64,000 nucleotides of DNA from Mycolicibacterium sp. TUM20985 (GTDB taxonomy: Bacteria; Actinomycetota; Actinomycetes; Mycobacteriales; Mycobacteriaceae): NCBI RefSeq assembly GCF_030295745.1, contig NZ_AP027291.1:5828001-5892000 (forward strand), in the 5' to 3' direction. Position numbers and translations under genes: made by a program. The notes under the pieces were generated by a model. The model searched no databases, had not been told where the DNA came from, and saw nothing but the letters and a program-made list of their open reading frames with translations. Of this stretch, positions 1-7,980 are shown in pieces; the stretch's first letter is position 1; each line of letters opens with the position of its first letter.

Positions 1-359
1 GCGGGATCAGCACCCGCGGAACTGGGTTCGGCCAATGCGGCGGCCGCCGCCTCCATGATCCGCGTCGCTTCGGTGCATCCAGCGCGGCGGGAGATGTAGG
101 CGGCAACCGTTTCTCCCGGCACTCGCTCGTGCTCCTGCGGAAGCCACCCCACGAACGCGTCGGCCGGCGCGAGATTGACGGCACCTTCGAGCGGTTCGAG
201 CACGCCGGCCAGGATCCGCAGCAGCGTGCTCTTGCCGGCGCCGTTCGCGCCGACGACTCCGACCACGTCGCCCGGTGCCACCGTCAGGTCGAGCCCCTCG
301 AAGAGGGTGCGGTGGGCGAATCCGCCCGCCACGTTCTTCGCGACGAGCGTTGCGGTCAT
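1..359 (-). CDS. ABC-F family ATP-binding protein, N-terminal part (cut by window edge)
   Basis: The minus strand reads from an ATG at 357-359 out of the left edge, giving about 119 codons of an ABC ATPase. The Walker A motif GANGAGKST lies near residue 40, after a typical ABC N-terminus (FEGLDLTVAPGD). A WLPQEHE stretch about 40 residues later corresponds to the Q-loop, in the short-insert form usual for ABC-F proteins. No membrane segment is visible. ABC-F members such as Uup/EttA are soluble, ribosome-associated, duplicated ATPases. The assignment as ABC-F rather than a transporter ATPase is an inference from the N-terminal half only; the second ATPase domain lies outside the window. It is separated by about 60 bp from a convergent-free tandem minus-strand operon. 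Confidence 0.75.
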   Translation of the reverse strand, partial: MTATLVAKNVAGGFAHRTLFEGLDLTVAPGDVVGVVGANGAGKSTLLRILAGVLEPLEGAVNLAPADAFVGWLPQEHERVPGETVAAYISRRAGCTEATRIMEAAAAALAEPSSAGADP

Positions 360-418
360 GGGTCCATGGTCTCACCACGGGCGCCACACCCCGGCGCCCG
401 TGGGCGCCGGGGTGTGGG

Positions 419-895
419 TTACACCGCGAGCAGGCGGTCGAGGAAGCCGCGATAACGCTTGAGGGCAAGGCGGAGGTCTTCGGTGCTGGCCTCTTCACCC
501 CGACTCCACTGTTGTTCGAGGCGTGAGCGGGCGTCCGTGAAGCCCGAAGTGAGTTGGGTGACGACGTCCGCCACGAGGCCGTCCGCCTTCTGGACGCAGT
601 CTCTGGGATCGTCGACGAACCCCGCTTGCACGGTGTCCCATCGGGCGCGCAACCCAGCAAGCTCGTCGTCGGCGAACAGCGACCCGTCTCGCGTCGAGTC
701 CGTCTCGGATCTCGCCGCGTCCGGCATGTCGGCGTGCTGGGCGGTGTGTGACGCGTCGGGGTCGGCCCGGCCATCTCCGAAGTCGTCTCGGTTCACCGGT
801 GGGGTATCGACGACGTATCGATCAGTCGCCGCGGCCTTCGGCCCAACCTCTCGGAGGGTAGGAACGTCTTCGAGACGTCGGTCGTCAGTGGTCAT
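419..895 (-). CDS. Conserved hypothetical protein with W..VQ..FVDDP domain
   Basis: A 158-residue soluble protein with a low-complexity, acidic N-terminal half (about residues 1-75). The C-terminal domain begins with RWDTVQAGFVDDP and ends with an RYRGFLDRLL helix. The same domain is present in the upstream gene, so the two are paralogous neighbours. The ATG overlaps the stop of the upstream gene by 4 nt (ATGA), which points to translational coupling in one operon with the 892-1482 and 1519-1698 genes. I do not know a biochemical function for this family. No catalytic motif, signal peptide or membrane segment is seen in this copy. Confidence 0.8.
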   Translation of the reverse strand: MTTDDRRLEDVPTLREVGPKAAATDRYVVDTPPVNRDDFGDGRADPDASHTAQHADMPDAARSETDSTRDGSLFADDELAGLRARWDTVQAGFVDDPRDCVQKADGLVADVVTQLTSGFTDARSRLEQQWSRGEEASTEDLRLALKRYRGFLDRLLAV

Positions 896-1482
896 GCGCG
901 TGTCTCCTGTGCTGTTTCGGTGGGCCGTGATCGGGTGGTGTCGGCGTCCCGCTCGAGAAGCCGTTCGAACAGTGCGCGGTAGTGAACGAATGCCTGGCGC
1001 TGCTGTTCGGTACCGACGTCGCCGCGCCGGTGTGCAAGGTGAATCGCGTGGGCGGCTCGGTAGTTCTCCACCACCGTTGGATGGTCGACCGAGACGTCGG
1101 CGGCCCGCTGTTCGAAGTCGTCGACCGGGTATCCGCGCTCTCGCATGACCTCGGTCACGAGGTCGTCTGCCTCACCGACCGCGCTCGTGGGGTCGTCGAC
1201 GAACGCGGTCTGGACGGTCTTCCAACGGCTCGTGTATTCCTGCAGCGCGGTGGATGTCAGCGGCACGATCTCCAGCTCGTCGCGCTTCCGCTCACGTTCG
1301 ACGAGCTCCCGCTCGGCCGCACCGTGATCTCCGGATGCGGCCACGGCCCGGTCGTACTCGGGTCCGAACCGCTCCTTGAGGTGGTGGGTTCGCTTTCGTC
1401 GGCCCGTCACCAGGGCGACGGCCAACACCGCCCCGGCGATCACCACCATCGCTACGATGACCAGCCATACCCAATCAGGCAT
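892..1482 (-). CDS. Membrane-anchored conserved protein with W..VQ..FVDDP domain
   Basis: A 196-residue protein with one N-terminal transmembrane helix (about residues 3-25, LVIVAMVVIAGAVLAVALV) followed by basic residues RRKR. This predicts a cytoplasmic C-terminal part. Residues around 38-62 are charged (FGPEYDRAV..., then a run rich in E and R). The rest carries the domain RWKTVQTAFVDDP...ADDLVTEVM and a C-terminal HYRALFERLLE helix, shared with the downstream gene at 419-895. Function is unknown; the tandem arrangement suggests one membrane-bound and one soluble partner. It is the middle gene of a minus-strand operon that starts with the DUF6131-like gene. Confidence 0.8.
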   Translation of the reverse strand: MPDWVWLVIVAMVVIAGAVLAVALVTGRRKRTHHLKERFGPEYDRAVAASGDHGAAERELVERERKRDELEIVPLTSTALQEYTSRWKTVQTAFVDDPTSAVGEADDLVTEVMRERGYPVDDFEQRAADVSVDHPTVVENYRAAHAIHLAHRRGDVGTEQQRQAFVHYRALFERLLERDADTTRSRPTETAQETRA

Positions 1483-1518
1483 GAGATCTTCTCCTTCTCA
1501 GTCGAGTTCGGTTGTGGC

Positions 1519-1698
1519 TCAGTAGTAGTGGCGTCGACCGCCGACGGCGCGCCCCGCGGTTCCCATGATCGCCAGGATCACGCCAACGACGAGCAGGATG
1601 ACCCCGACCACCAAGACGAGGTGAGCAAAGGCAAAGGCGGGGACGAGGCTGGGCAGAATGAGCCCCAGCACGATGAGGACGATCCCGAGAACGATCAT
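1519..1698 (-). CDS. Small DUF6131-like membrane protein
   Basis: A 59-residue, almost wholly hydrophobic protein starting MIVLGIVLIVLGLILP, with two predicted membrane helices and a short basic/aromatic tail (RRHYY). The ATG at 1696-1698 is preceded by GAAAGG, a good ribosome binding site. A longer in-frame extension upstream has no such site and would run into the divergent promoter. Such two-helix proteins are common in mycobacteria next to stress genes; their role is unknown. It lies 36 bp ahead of the membrane-anchored gene at 892-1482 and is probably the first gene of that operon. Confidence 0.75.
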   Translation of the reverse strand: MIVLGIVLIVLGLILPSLVPAFAFAHLVLVVGVILLVVGVILAIMGTAGRAVGGRRHYY

Positions 1699-1782
1699 GG
1701 CGAACCTTTCGATGAGACGCCGCGAAGGGGCCGGCGGGTACACGATGGCTGGGCGGATGCCTGGCCTGTCACCAATAGAAGA

Positions 1783-1814
1783 CCCTTTAGGGGGGTTCCA
1801 ATACACCCTTAGGG
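1783..1814. promoter_or_regulatory. Two CCCTT(T)AGGG repeats in a divergent promoter region
   Basis: The stretch between the divergent genes starting at 1698 (minus) and 1830 (plus) holds CCCTTTAGGG at 1783-1792 and CCCTTAGGG at 1806-1814. Both are near-palindromic and start 23 bp apart, about two helical turns on the same face. They are candidate operator sites, perhaps for the adjacent LuxR-type regulator. The assignment is an inference. Confidence 0.4.
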
Positions 1815-1829
1815 CGGTACCTTCGAGCC

Positions 1830-2498
1830 ATGCCCCCACCACAGGACGGTCCCATTACCGTGGCGCTCGTCGACGACTACGACGTCGTCGTCATGGGGGT
1901 GGCCAACATGTTCGACCGCTACCGCGATCGCGTCGTCGTCGCCGAACTCGACACCACCATGCCCGTCGACGACACGGTGGACATCGTGCTGTACGACTCG
2001 TTCGCCCAGCCCGAGTCCGATCATCACGAAATCGGTGTGCTGGTGGCCAATCCGCGTGCCCACCGAGTCGTGGTGTACACCTGGAACTTTCACCCCGACC
2101 TCATCGCGAGCGCCAAAAAGCATGGGGCACACGGCTATCTGTCGAAGACACTGCCCGCCCGAGACTTGGTCGCCGCACTGGAAGCCGTGCATGCGGGCGA
2201 ACTCGTGGTCAGCGACCCGCCGCTGCGCGCGCGGAGCGCACCGGGCCTTGACTGGCCCGGTCGCGGGGAGGGGCTCAGCGATCGCGAGTCGGAGATCCTT
2301 GCGCTCATCACCCAGGGCAAGAACAACGCCGAGGTCGCCCAGCTGACCTACCTCAGCCCGAACACCGTGAAGTCATACATCCGGTCGATCTACCGCAAGA
2401 TCGACGTCGGCAGCCGCACCCAAGCCGTCCTCTGGGGTGTCAAGCACGGCTTCACCCCCGACCACAACCGGATCGAGCACTGGAAGGGCGGCCCGTAG
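1830..2498 (+). CDS. LuxR/NarL-family response regulator
   Basis: A 222-residue two-domain regulator. Residues 8-125 form a receiver-like domain: an acidic VDDYD patch near the N-terminus, a candidate phospho-acceptor Asp in the VLYDSF strand, and a conserved Lys in YLSKTLP. Residues about 150-215 are a LuxR-type helix-turn-helix (LSDRESEILALITQGKNNAEVA, then LSPNTVKSYIRSIYRKI). It should bind DNA as a dimer after phosphorylation. No histidine kinase gene is adjacent, so it may be an orphan regulator or respond to a distant kinase. It is divergent from the DUF6131 operon and shares with it the repeat-bearing promoter region at 1783-1814. The start ATG has only a weak ribosome binding site. 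Confidence 0.85.
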   Translation: MPPPQDGPITVALVDDYDVVVMGVANMFDRYRDRVVVAELDTTMPVDDTVDIVLYDSFAQPESDHHEIGVLVANPRAHRVVVYTWNFHPDLIASAKKHGAHGYLSKTLPARDLVAALEAVHAGELVVSDPPLRARSAPGLDWPGRGEGLSDRESEILALITQGKNNAEVAQLTYLSPNTVKSYIRSIYRKIDVGSRTQAVLWGVKHGFTPDHNRIEHWKGGP

Positions 2499-2519
2499 TC
2501 CCGGCCGTGGGAGTGCGCG

Positions 2520-3509
2520 CTATTGGCCCGCGTTGCGGGCGAGGTCGATGGCGTACTGGTTGACGAAGCGCCCCGCTCCGGGGTTCCCGCGACCGCAGGA
2601 CCCGTCGGACTCGCCGGGACGCTTGACCCACAGGAAGGCGTCGACGTTCCCGTTCCCGGTGGCCGTCGTGGGCGGGCTGCCGAGCGCACGTCCGCTGGGA
2701 TTGCACCAGTACAGCGGGTCACCCTCGACGGGTCCCGCGCCGTTGCGCCCCGTGTCGATCACGTACGGCTTCCCGTTGGTCAGCCCCGAGATCGCGTCGC
2801 CGTAACCCATCTCCTCGGCGGTGGTGAAGAAGTTCGCGGTGTTGAGACTGAAGCCCCTGGCCTTGGCGACGCCGACCTGGTTGAGCATGCCCGCCATGTC
2901 GTCGGCGCTGACCCAGCGCGAGTGGCCTGCGTCGACGTACACGGCCGTCGCCGGGTTGCGGGTCAGCGTGTCGACGGCGTAGCTGATCAGGTCCAAGCGT
3001 TCCTGGCGCTGATCGCCCGAGAGACAGCCGGCCATCGCGAGCGCGTCGGGTTCCAGGATGACGGCCGCCGGGCCACCGCCAATGGCACCTGCGACGCCGT
3101 CGATCCACCCGCGGTAGGCCGCCGCCGACCCGAACCCGCCTGCGGCGAAGCTGCCGCAGTCGCGATGCGGTATCCCATAGAGGGACAGCAGTGGGATGGT
3201 GCCGGCAGCCTGGGCCGCGGCGATGTACTTCGCGTCCACGGCGGGCGTGGACAGCTGGTCCATCCAGTACGCCTGGGGCGTGTTCGCGATGGCGGTCAAC
3301 GCCGGATTCGGCGGATCGGTGGCCCTGGCAGCGCGCATCGCCGCCGAGTCGGGATTGACGTAGAGCGGCAGTCCGGCCAACGGGTTGGCATCGGCGGCGA
3401 GGCGCATCGCCGGGGCCGGGCCGCCGACGAGGCCCGTCATCACCACGGCCGCAACCGTCAGCAGGGGGGCGATCCAACGTGCGGCTGCACCGGCAGCTGA
3501 AGACTTCAC
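2520..3509 (-). CDS. Secreted glycoside hydrolase family 6 protein (endoglucanase-like)
   Basis: A 329-residue protein with a signal peptide (basic start, then LLTVAAVVMTGLVGG) followed by a GH6 catalytic domain. GH6 landmarks are YVNPDSAA near the mature N-terminus, GIPHRDCGSFAAGG, VILEPDALA, YVDAGHSRWV, RGFSLNTANFF, and WVKRPGESDG near the C-terminus. The Asp in the YVDAGH region and the D of LEPDALA fit acid/base positions of the family. No cellulose-binding module is present, so it is a minimal enzyme acting on beta-1,4-glucan outside the membrane. The GTG start at 3507-3509 is preceded by a GAAGG-like ribosome binding site and gives a classical signal peptide; longer in-frame extensions do not. 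It converges on the response regulator gene with only about 20 bp between them. Confidence 0.85.
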   Translation of the reverse strand: MKSSAAGAAARWIAPLLTVAAVVMTGLVGGPAPAMRLAADANPLAGLPLYVNPDSAAMRAARATDPPNPALTAIANTPQAYWMDQLSTPAVDAKYIAAAQAAGTIPLLSLYGIPHRDCGSFAAGGFGSAAAYRGWIDGVAGAIGGGPAAVILEPDALAMAGCLSGDQRQERLDLISYAVDTLTRNPATAVYVDAGHSRWVSADDMAGMLNQVGVAKARGFSLNTANFFTTAEEMGYGDAISGLTNGKPYVIDTGRNGAGPVEGDPLYWCNPSGRALGSPPTTATGNGNVDAFLWVKRPGESDGSCGRGNPGAGRFVNQYAIDLARNAGQ

Positions 3510-3636
3510 CTTCGGGAAATTAGTGCCTCGAAGGACCCAACGCCAATCACTCCTGGCGGTGTGGGTACCGGGGGCGGGAACATGGGGACCATGCCCGAGG
3601 GGACGTGGTGGTGCCGCAACTGCCAGCGGGGCGCTG

Positions 3637-4458
3637 ATGGCGGCCGCTAGGGACGACGATCGACTGGTCCTTCGCCGCGACCCCGGCGACGCCGGACGAC
3701 GCCGCGTGATCGTCTCTCTGCACGGTAGCGGCTTCACCGCCCCCAACCACGAGGCGATGATCGATGCGGCCGAACTGTCTCGACGCGGTGCGCTGGTTCT
3801 CACGCCTCAGGCCTTGATCCCGTTCCGGTACGGAGACGGGTTTCCGGCGGGATTCGGCTGGAACGTTCCCGGTTCACCGTTGCCCGGCGAGGACGCGGCA
3901 CGCGAGGAGCCCGACGACGTCGGCTACGTCTCCCGGCTTCTGGCGACGATCCGGCGTCGCCATCCCACCCTTCCCGTTCACCTGCTCGGGTACTCCGGCG
4001 GCGCGCGACTGGCCTCTCACGTCCTCGCGAGCGATCGGACTCCGACGTCGGCCGGTCTCGTCGCCGGCGCCGTGTTCCCCCCGACCGGCGCACCGGCCGT
4101 CAGCCCGTTGCTGGTGATCCACGGCCGGCGCGATGACGTCAATCCCTACGGCCATGGTGACGGTGCCCGCTGGCCCACCGGGATTCAGCGAACCACCGAG
4201 TCGTGGGCCGGCGCCGGCGCCGGCGCACGCCTGCAGGAACTGGAGCCCGGGGTGGTCGAGCAGCGTTTCGCCCCCCTCGCGCCGTCGGGCGCCGTCGTCC
4301 GTCTGATCAGTCTCTACGACGTGGGACACACCTGGCCGGGTACCGACGACTCACGATGCTTGCGACAGTTCGGTCCGGCCGGAACGTGGTCGGCGACGAG
4401 GCATCTGAGCACGTTCTTCGCCGGGTTCGATCGACCGGCCCACCCCACCGAGGAATGA
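3637..4458 (+). CDS. Alpha/beta-hydrolase, PHB-depolymerase/feruloyl-esterase-like
   Basis: A 273-residue alpha/beta-hydrolase. Visible elements are an oxyanion-side VSLHGSG, the nucleophile elbow GYSGGAR (Ser), an acid position in VIHGRRDDVNPYG (Asp), and the catalytic His in DVGHTWPG. This arrangement matches the LpqC/PHB-depolymerase esterase group. No signal peptide is evident from the ATG at 3637; an in-frame GTG at 3559 could extend the protein but adds no clear secretory sequence. It is divergent from the GH6 gene, so a shared role in polysaccharide ester degradation is possible but not shown. The AraC remnant lies immediately downstream on the other strand. Confidence 0.75.
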   Translation: MAAARDDDRLVLRRDPGDAGRRRVIVSLHGSGFTAPNHEAMIDAAELSRRGALVLTPQALIPFRYGDGFPAGFGWNVPGSPLPGEDAAREEPDDVGYVSRLLATIRRRHPTLPVHLLGYSGGARLASHVLASDRTPTSAGLVAGAVFPPTGAPAVSPLLVIHGRRDDVNPYGHGDGARWPTGIQRTTESWAGAGAGARLQELEPGVVEQRFAPLAPSGAVVRLISLYDVGHTWPGTDDSRCLRQFGPAGTWSATRHLSTFFAGFDRPAHPTEE

Positions 4459-4464
4459 CGGCGG

Positions 4465-4572
4465 TCACCCAGCCGCGGTGGCCCTGACGCCGAGCGGGGT
4501 GTGGCCCGTCCAGCGATTCAACGCGCGGTGAAAGGAATTCGGATCGTCATAGCCCAGGAGAAAGGCGACAGC
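4465..4572 (-). pseudogene. AraC-family regulator, C-terminal remnant
   Basis: On the minus strand 35 codons ending at a TGA (4465-4467) encode the second helix-turn-helix end of an AraC regulator: AVAFLLGYDDPNSFHRALNR followed by WTGHTP. Upstream of codon A the reading turns into unrelated Arg/Cys-rich sequence, and no start or other AraC part is found before the nitroreductase gene. The rest of the gene therefore seems deleted. The match to the AraC signature is by eye but is very characteristic. Confidence 0.75.
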
Positions 4573-4679
4573 ACCTGGCCTTCTGCGCTCGCAGATCGCG
4601 CCAACGCTCCCGCAACATGCGCCAGTCCTGCTTGGCGCGACGGCTTAGGCTGGCATCGCCGACCCACGAGGAGAATCAC

Positions 4680-5108
4680 ATGCCAGAAAAAGCCGACTTC
4701 GACGCGATGAACCGGAAGGTCATCGAGGAGTTCAGGAAGACCGGCGGCACGGCGGGTGGCATGTTCGAGGGCAAGCCGCTGGTGCTCGTGCACCACGCCG
4801 GGGCGAAGTCCGGGGTGGAGCGGATCGCCCCGCTGGTGCCGTATCTCGACGGAGGTCGCATCTTCATCTTCGCGAGCAAGGGCGGCGCCGACACCAATCC
4901 CGACTGGTATCACAACCTGGTGGCGAACCCGGGCACCACCGTCGAACTGGGGTCGGAGACGTTTCCGGTGACCGCTCGCGTGCTCACCGGTGCCGAGCGC
5001 GACGACGTCTACGCCAAGCAGGTCGCGGTCGAGCCCCAGTTCGGTGACTACCAGCGCAACACCACACGCGTAATTCCGGTCTTCGAGTTGGAGCGCATTT
5101 CCGACTGA
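4680..5108 (+). CDS. F420-dependent nitroreductase (DDN) family protein
   Basis: A 142-residue protein of the deazaflavin-dependent nitroreductase family. Family marks are GKPLVLVHHAGAKSGVERIAPLVPY in the first half, then IFASKGGADTNPDWYHNLVANP and a TVELG strand. These enzymes bind F420H2 in a split-barrel fold and reduce quinones or nitro compounds near the membrane. The ATG at 4680 follows GAGGAG at 4668-4673. It stands alone between the AraC remnant and the manganese catalase. The substrate cannot be read from the sequence. Confidence 0.85.
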   Translation: MPEKADFDAMNRKVIEEFRKTGGTAGGMFEGKPLVLVHHAGAKSGVERIAPLVPYLDGGRIFIFASKGGADTNPDWYHNLVANPGTTVELGSETFPVTARVLTGAERDDVYAKQVAVEPQFGDYQRNTTRVIPVFELERISD

Positions 5109-5184
5109 AGTGTTGCCAGCCAACGTCTTTCGTGGTTGATCGCAGACACCTGGCCGTCTGTTGCGCCAGCCGCGGGCATTTGAC

Positions 5185-5209
5185 GTTTGTCGCCTCCGGG
5201 TGCGGGTAA
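5185..5209 (+). promoter_or_regulatory. Putative SigF promoter of the manganese catalase
   Basis: GTTT (5185-5188), a 15-nt spacer and GGGTAA (5204-5209) match the mycobacterial SigF consensus GTTT-N15-17-GGGTA. It predicts a leader of roughly 140 nt before the catalase GTG. No gene lies between. Confidence 0.65.
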
Positions 5210-5359
5210 GCGTGTAAGTACCGCTGGCTTCCAGAAACGTGAGTCCGTCGGTTGAACAACGCAAGGGGCGCGTACTCAGCTACGTACACCCAACGACTAG
5301 TCCCGCGTGCGCTGACATGCGACAGTCCTCGACTCGACGTCGACCCCCTAGGAGAATTC

Positions 5360-6292
5360 GTGTACCTGCACACCCAGCAGCTCATCAACGAGATCGTCGC
5401 CGACGAGCCCGATCCGGCCGCGGCCAACGCGCTACAGGAAGGTCTCGGCGGACAGTTCGGCGAGATGCGCACGATGATGCAGTACCTGTTCCAGAGCATC
5501 AACTTCCGAGGCGACCCCGTCTCCAAGCCGTACAAGGACCTGATCCAGGGCGTCGGCACCGAAGAGATCAGCCACGTCGAGCTCATTGGCACGACCATCG
5601 CGCGGCTCCTGGACGGCTCCCCCGAGTACAGCGGCAAGAAGACCGACCCGGTCGACGAGCCGGGCGCCAAGGGTGCAACGCCGTTGAAGATTGCGCTGGA
5701 CACCAGCAACATTCACCACTACCTGGTCGGCGCCCAAGGCGCGCTGCCGGTCGATGCCGCCGGGAATCCGTGGAGTGGCTCGTATGTCTACAACAGCGGC
5801 AACCTGGTCCTCGACCTGATGTACAACCTCATGCTCGAGTCCACCGGTCGCCTGCAGAAGTGCCGGATCTACCAGATGACGGACAACAAGACCGCCCGCG
5901 CCACCATCGCGTACCTGATCGTTCGCGATCAGGCGCACGAGAACGCGTTCGCCAAGGCACTCGAGAGCTTGGGCGTCAATTGGGGTGCGGCGCTTCCCAT
6001 TCCGAAGACGAATGCCGAACAGTTCCCAGAGGTGAAGAAGCTGCTCGACATGGGGCTGCAAAGCATTCAGTACACCTTCAGCGCGGATGACGAGAACCAG
6101 GCGGCGAAGCTCTATCGCGGCGCCTCGCCGTCCAACGACGGTGCGGAGCTCAGCACCGCCGTCATGCCCGAGGGGTTCCCCATGACCATCGCGCCCGAAC
6201 GGCGGGAGGAGTTCGCCCCCGGCCTGGACAAGGAGCTGCTGGCGCTCATTCAGGCGACCGCCGAAGCCGAGATCGCGGCGAACAACGGCTAG
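5360..6292 (+). CDS. Manganese catalase
   Basis: A 310-residue manganese (non-haem) catalase that dismutates hydrogen peroxide in the cytoplasm through a di-Mn centre in a ferritin-like four-helix bundle. Metal-ligand regions are visible in INEIVADEPDP (Glu), GTEEISHVELIGT (Glu/His) and a later helix RDQAHENAFAKALE (His/Glu). The start is a GTG at 5360-5362 preceded by AGGAG; it gives the family N-terminus YLHTQQLINEI. A C-terminal extension after about residue 265 is acidic and ends AEAEIAANNG. The SigF-type promoter at 5185-5209 suggests general-stress or stationary-phase expression. Confidence 0.92.
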   Translation: MYLHTQQLINEIVADEPDPAAANALQEGLGGQFGEMRTMMQYLFQSINFRGDPVSKPYKDLIQGVGTEEISHVELIGTTIARLLDGSPEYSGKKTDPVDEPGAKGATPLKIALDTSNIHHYLVGAQGALPVDAAGNPWSGSYVYNSGNLVLDLMYNLMLESTGRLQKCRIYQMTDNKTARATIAYLIVRDQAHENAFAKALESLGVNWGAALPIPKTNAEQFPEVKKLLDMGLQSIQYTFSADDENQAAKLYRGASPSNDGAELSTAVMPEGFPMTIAPERREEFAPGLDKELLALIQATAEAEIAANNG

Positions 6293-6371
6293 GCCAGCAA
6301 TTAGCAACCAAGGGGTGGGCGGCGCCGCGCGTGCCGCCCACCTCGCTGCGCCGCCATCGTCGACGCGCAGC

Positions 6372-6776
6372 GTGACTCCAGAGACGTTGGGCGCGTGGGT
6401 GATCAAGTGCAACCCGCGCATGACGCCCGTCGATCCGATGCGTGCGGCTCGAGAGGCCAAACCGCTCTGGTGCATCGCCGACAACTACCGCTCCCGGCTC
6501 ATACGGCCCGGCCAGCGGGTGCTCTTCTGGGTAAGCGCGCACCCGCTGCGGGGCCTGTGGGGTGCTGGACGGGTCATTGGTGACGTCACATGCGATCAAG
6601 GCAAACTCCATGTGCCCGTACACATCCCGTTGTTCCCCGCACCGGTGACGGCCGCCGAACTGTCGTCGGTCCCGGCCCTGCGCTCGATGGAGGTCTTCCG
6701 CGCCCCTCAGCAGGCCAACCCGTCGTGGGTGAGCACGACGGAGCTGGCGCTCATCGAACCGCTGCTCCCCCGGTGA
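6372..6776 (+). CDS. PUA/EVE-like domain protein
   Basis: A protein of about 134 residues with the pattern GAWVIKCNP near the start, then RSRLIRPGQRVLFWVSA and GLWGAGRVIG. This resembles the EVE/PUA-like fold found in proteins that recognise modified bases. The start is uncertain: GTG at 6372 is chosen because it directly precedes the conserved core, but there is no strong ribosome binding site. Other in-frame starts exist upstream to about 6315. The gene is single, between the catalase and the HadA/HadB fusion. The family call is by pattern only. Confidence 0.5.
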   Translation: MTPETLGAWVIKCNPRMTPVDPMRAAREAKPLWCIADNYRSRLIRPGQRVLFWVSAHPLRGLWGAGRVIGDVTCDQGKLHVPVHIPLFPAPVTAAELSSVPALRSMEVFRAPQQANPSWVSTTELALIEPLLPR

Positions 6777-6929
6777 GGCCGTCGAATGGAACCGTCATCC
6801 GGCGCCGCGCACACTCTCGAGTGATCGCTCCACTCGAGGAACAGCCTCCGACGTCAGCACTCGAGGCCGCGCGTTAGTGTTCGTTGGTCGGTCTCAGCGA
6901 ACAAGCCGATAGAGGAGTTGGGCACACTC

Positions 6930-7961
6930 ATGACCGCAGCACCGGAACCCTTGGCGCTTGAATCGCGGGTCGGGCACTACTACCAGATGCACGACCCGTA
7001 CCTGGTCGGACGCGAGAAGGTCCGCGAGTTCGCCCGCGCCGTGCAGTGCTATCACCCGGCGCATTGGGATCTGGCCGCAGCCGCGGCGCTGGGGTACTCC
7101 GACCTGGTGGCGCCGCTGACCTTCACCTCGGCACCGGCGATGGCCTGCAATCAGCGCATGTTCGAAGCGGTGGTCGTCGGCTACGACATGTACCTGCAGA
7201 CCGAGGAGGTCTTCGAACAGCACCGCCCCATCGTGGCCGGTGACGAACTCCGAATCGACGTCGAACTGACCTCGGTGCGCAGGATCGCTGGTCGAGACCT
7301 GATCACCGTGACCAACACCTTCACCGACGCCGCCGGCGAACGGGTGCACACGCTGCACACCACGGTCGTCGGCGTGACCGCCGAGGACGTCGACCCGGCG
7401 ATCAGGTCGGCCGTGCAGAACGTGATGATGCACGACGTCAACATGCTGGGCGTCGACGAAACCCACGACGGCTACCAGAAGACGGTGCGCCCCGAGGGCG
7501 AGTCACGGATCGCCGAGGGCGGCACCACCCGCACGCCGGGATCGGCGTCATTCGAGGACGTGAAGGTCGGCGACGAGCTACCGGTTCACCACGCGCGGCT
7601 GTCCCGTGGCGATCTGGTCAATTACGCCGGTGTGGCGGGCGACGCCAACCCGCTGCACTGGGACGAGGCCATCGCCAAGCTGGCCGGCCAGCCCGACGTG
7701 ATCGCCCACGGCATGCTCACGATGGGTTTGGGCGCTGGCTTCGCCGCGTCGTGGTCCGGCGACCCGGGCGCGCTCACCCGCCTGGCGGTGCGGCTGTCCG
7801 CACCCGCGATCGTGCCGGCTACCGGCGGCGCGGACATCGAGTTCAGCGGCCGCGTCAAGTCACTGGACCCGGCAACGCGCACCGGGGTGATCATCGTCGC
7901 CGCGAAGTCGGCAGGCCGGAAGATCTTCGGGCTGGCGACTACGGACGTCCGCTTCCGCTGA
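6930..7961 (+). CDS. Fused HadA/HadB-type (3R)-hydroxyacyl-ACP/CoA dehydratase
   Basis: A 343-residue double hot-dog protein. Residues about 10-165 are a HadA-like FAS1-type dehydratase domain (GHYYQMHDPYLVGREKVREFA...). Residues about 195-343 are a MaoC/HadB-like hydratase with the catalytic hydratase-2 pattern YAGVAGDANPLHWDE and GVIAHGMLTMGL-like strand (here DVIAHGMLTMG), i.e. the Asp/His pair. Mycobacteria usually encode HadA and HadB separately in the hadABC operon; fused forms also occur. It should dehydrate 3-hydroxyacyl thioesters in fatty acid or mycolic acid elongation or in an accessory pathway. The ATG at 6930 follows AGAGGAG. It converges on the kinase gene with only 19 bp between. 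Confidence 0.85.
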   Translation: MTAAPEPLALESRVGHYYQMHDPYLVGREKVREFARAVQCYHPAHWDLAAAAALGYSDLVAPLTFTSAPAMACNQRMFEAVVVGYDMYLQTEEVFEQHRPIVAGDELRIDVELTSVRRIAGRDLITVTNTFTDAAGERVHTLHTTVVGVTAEDVDPAIRSAVQNVMMHDVNMLGVDETHDGYQKTVRPEGESRIAEGGTTRTPGSASFEDVKVGDELPVHHARLSRGDLVNYAGVAGDANPLHWDEAIAKLAGQPDVIAHGMLTMGLGAGFAASWSGDPGALTRLAVRLSAPAIVPATGGADIEFSGRVKSLDPATRTGVIIVAAKSAGRKIFGLATTDVRFR

Positions 7962-7980
7962 CCGAGGCGGCCACGTGGCG

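Noticed and set aside
2523..3500. Long plus-strand frame opposite the GH6 gene
   Set aside because: Arg/Gly/Val-rich translation without any motif; GH6 on the other strand explains the codon bias.
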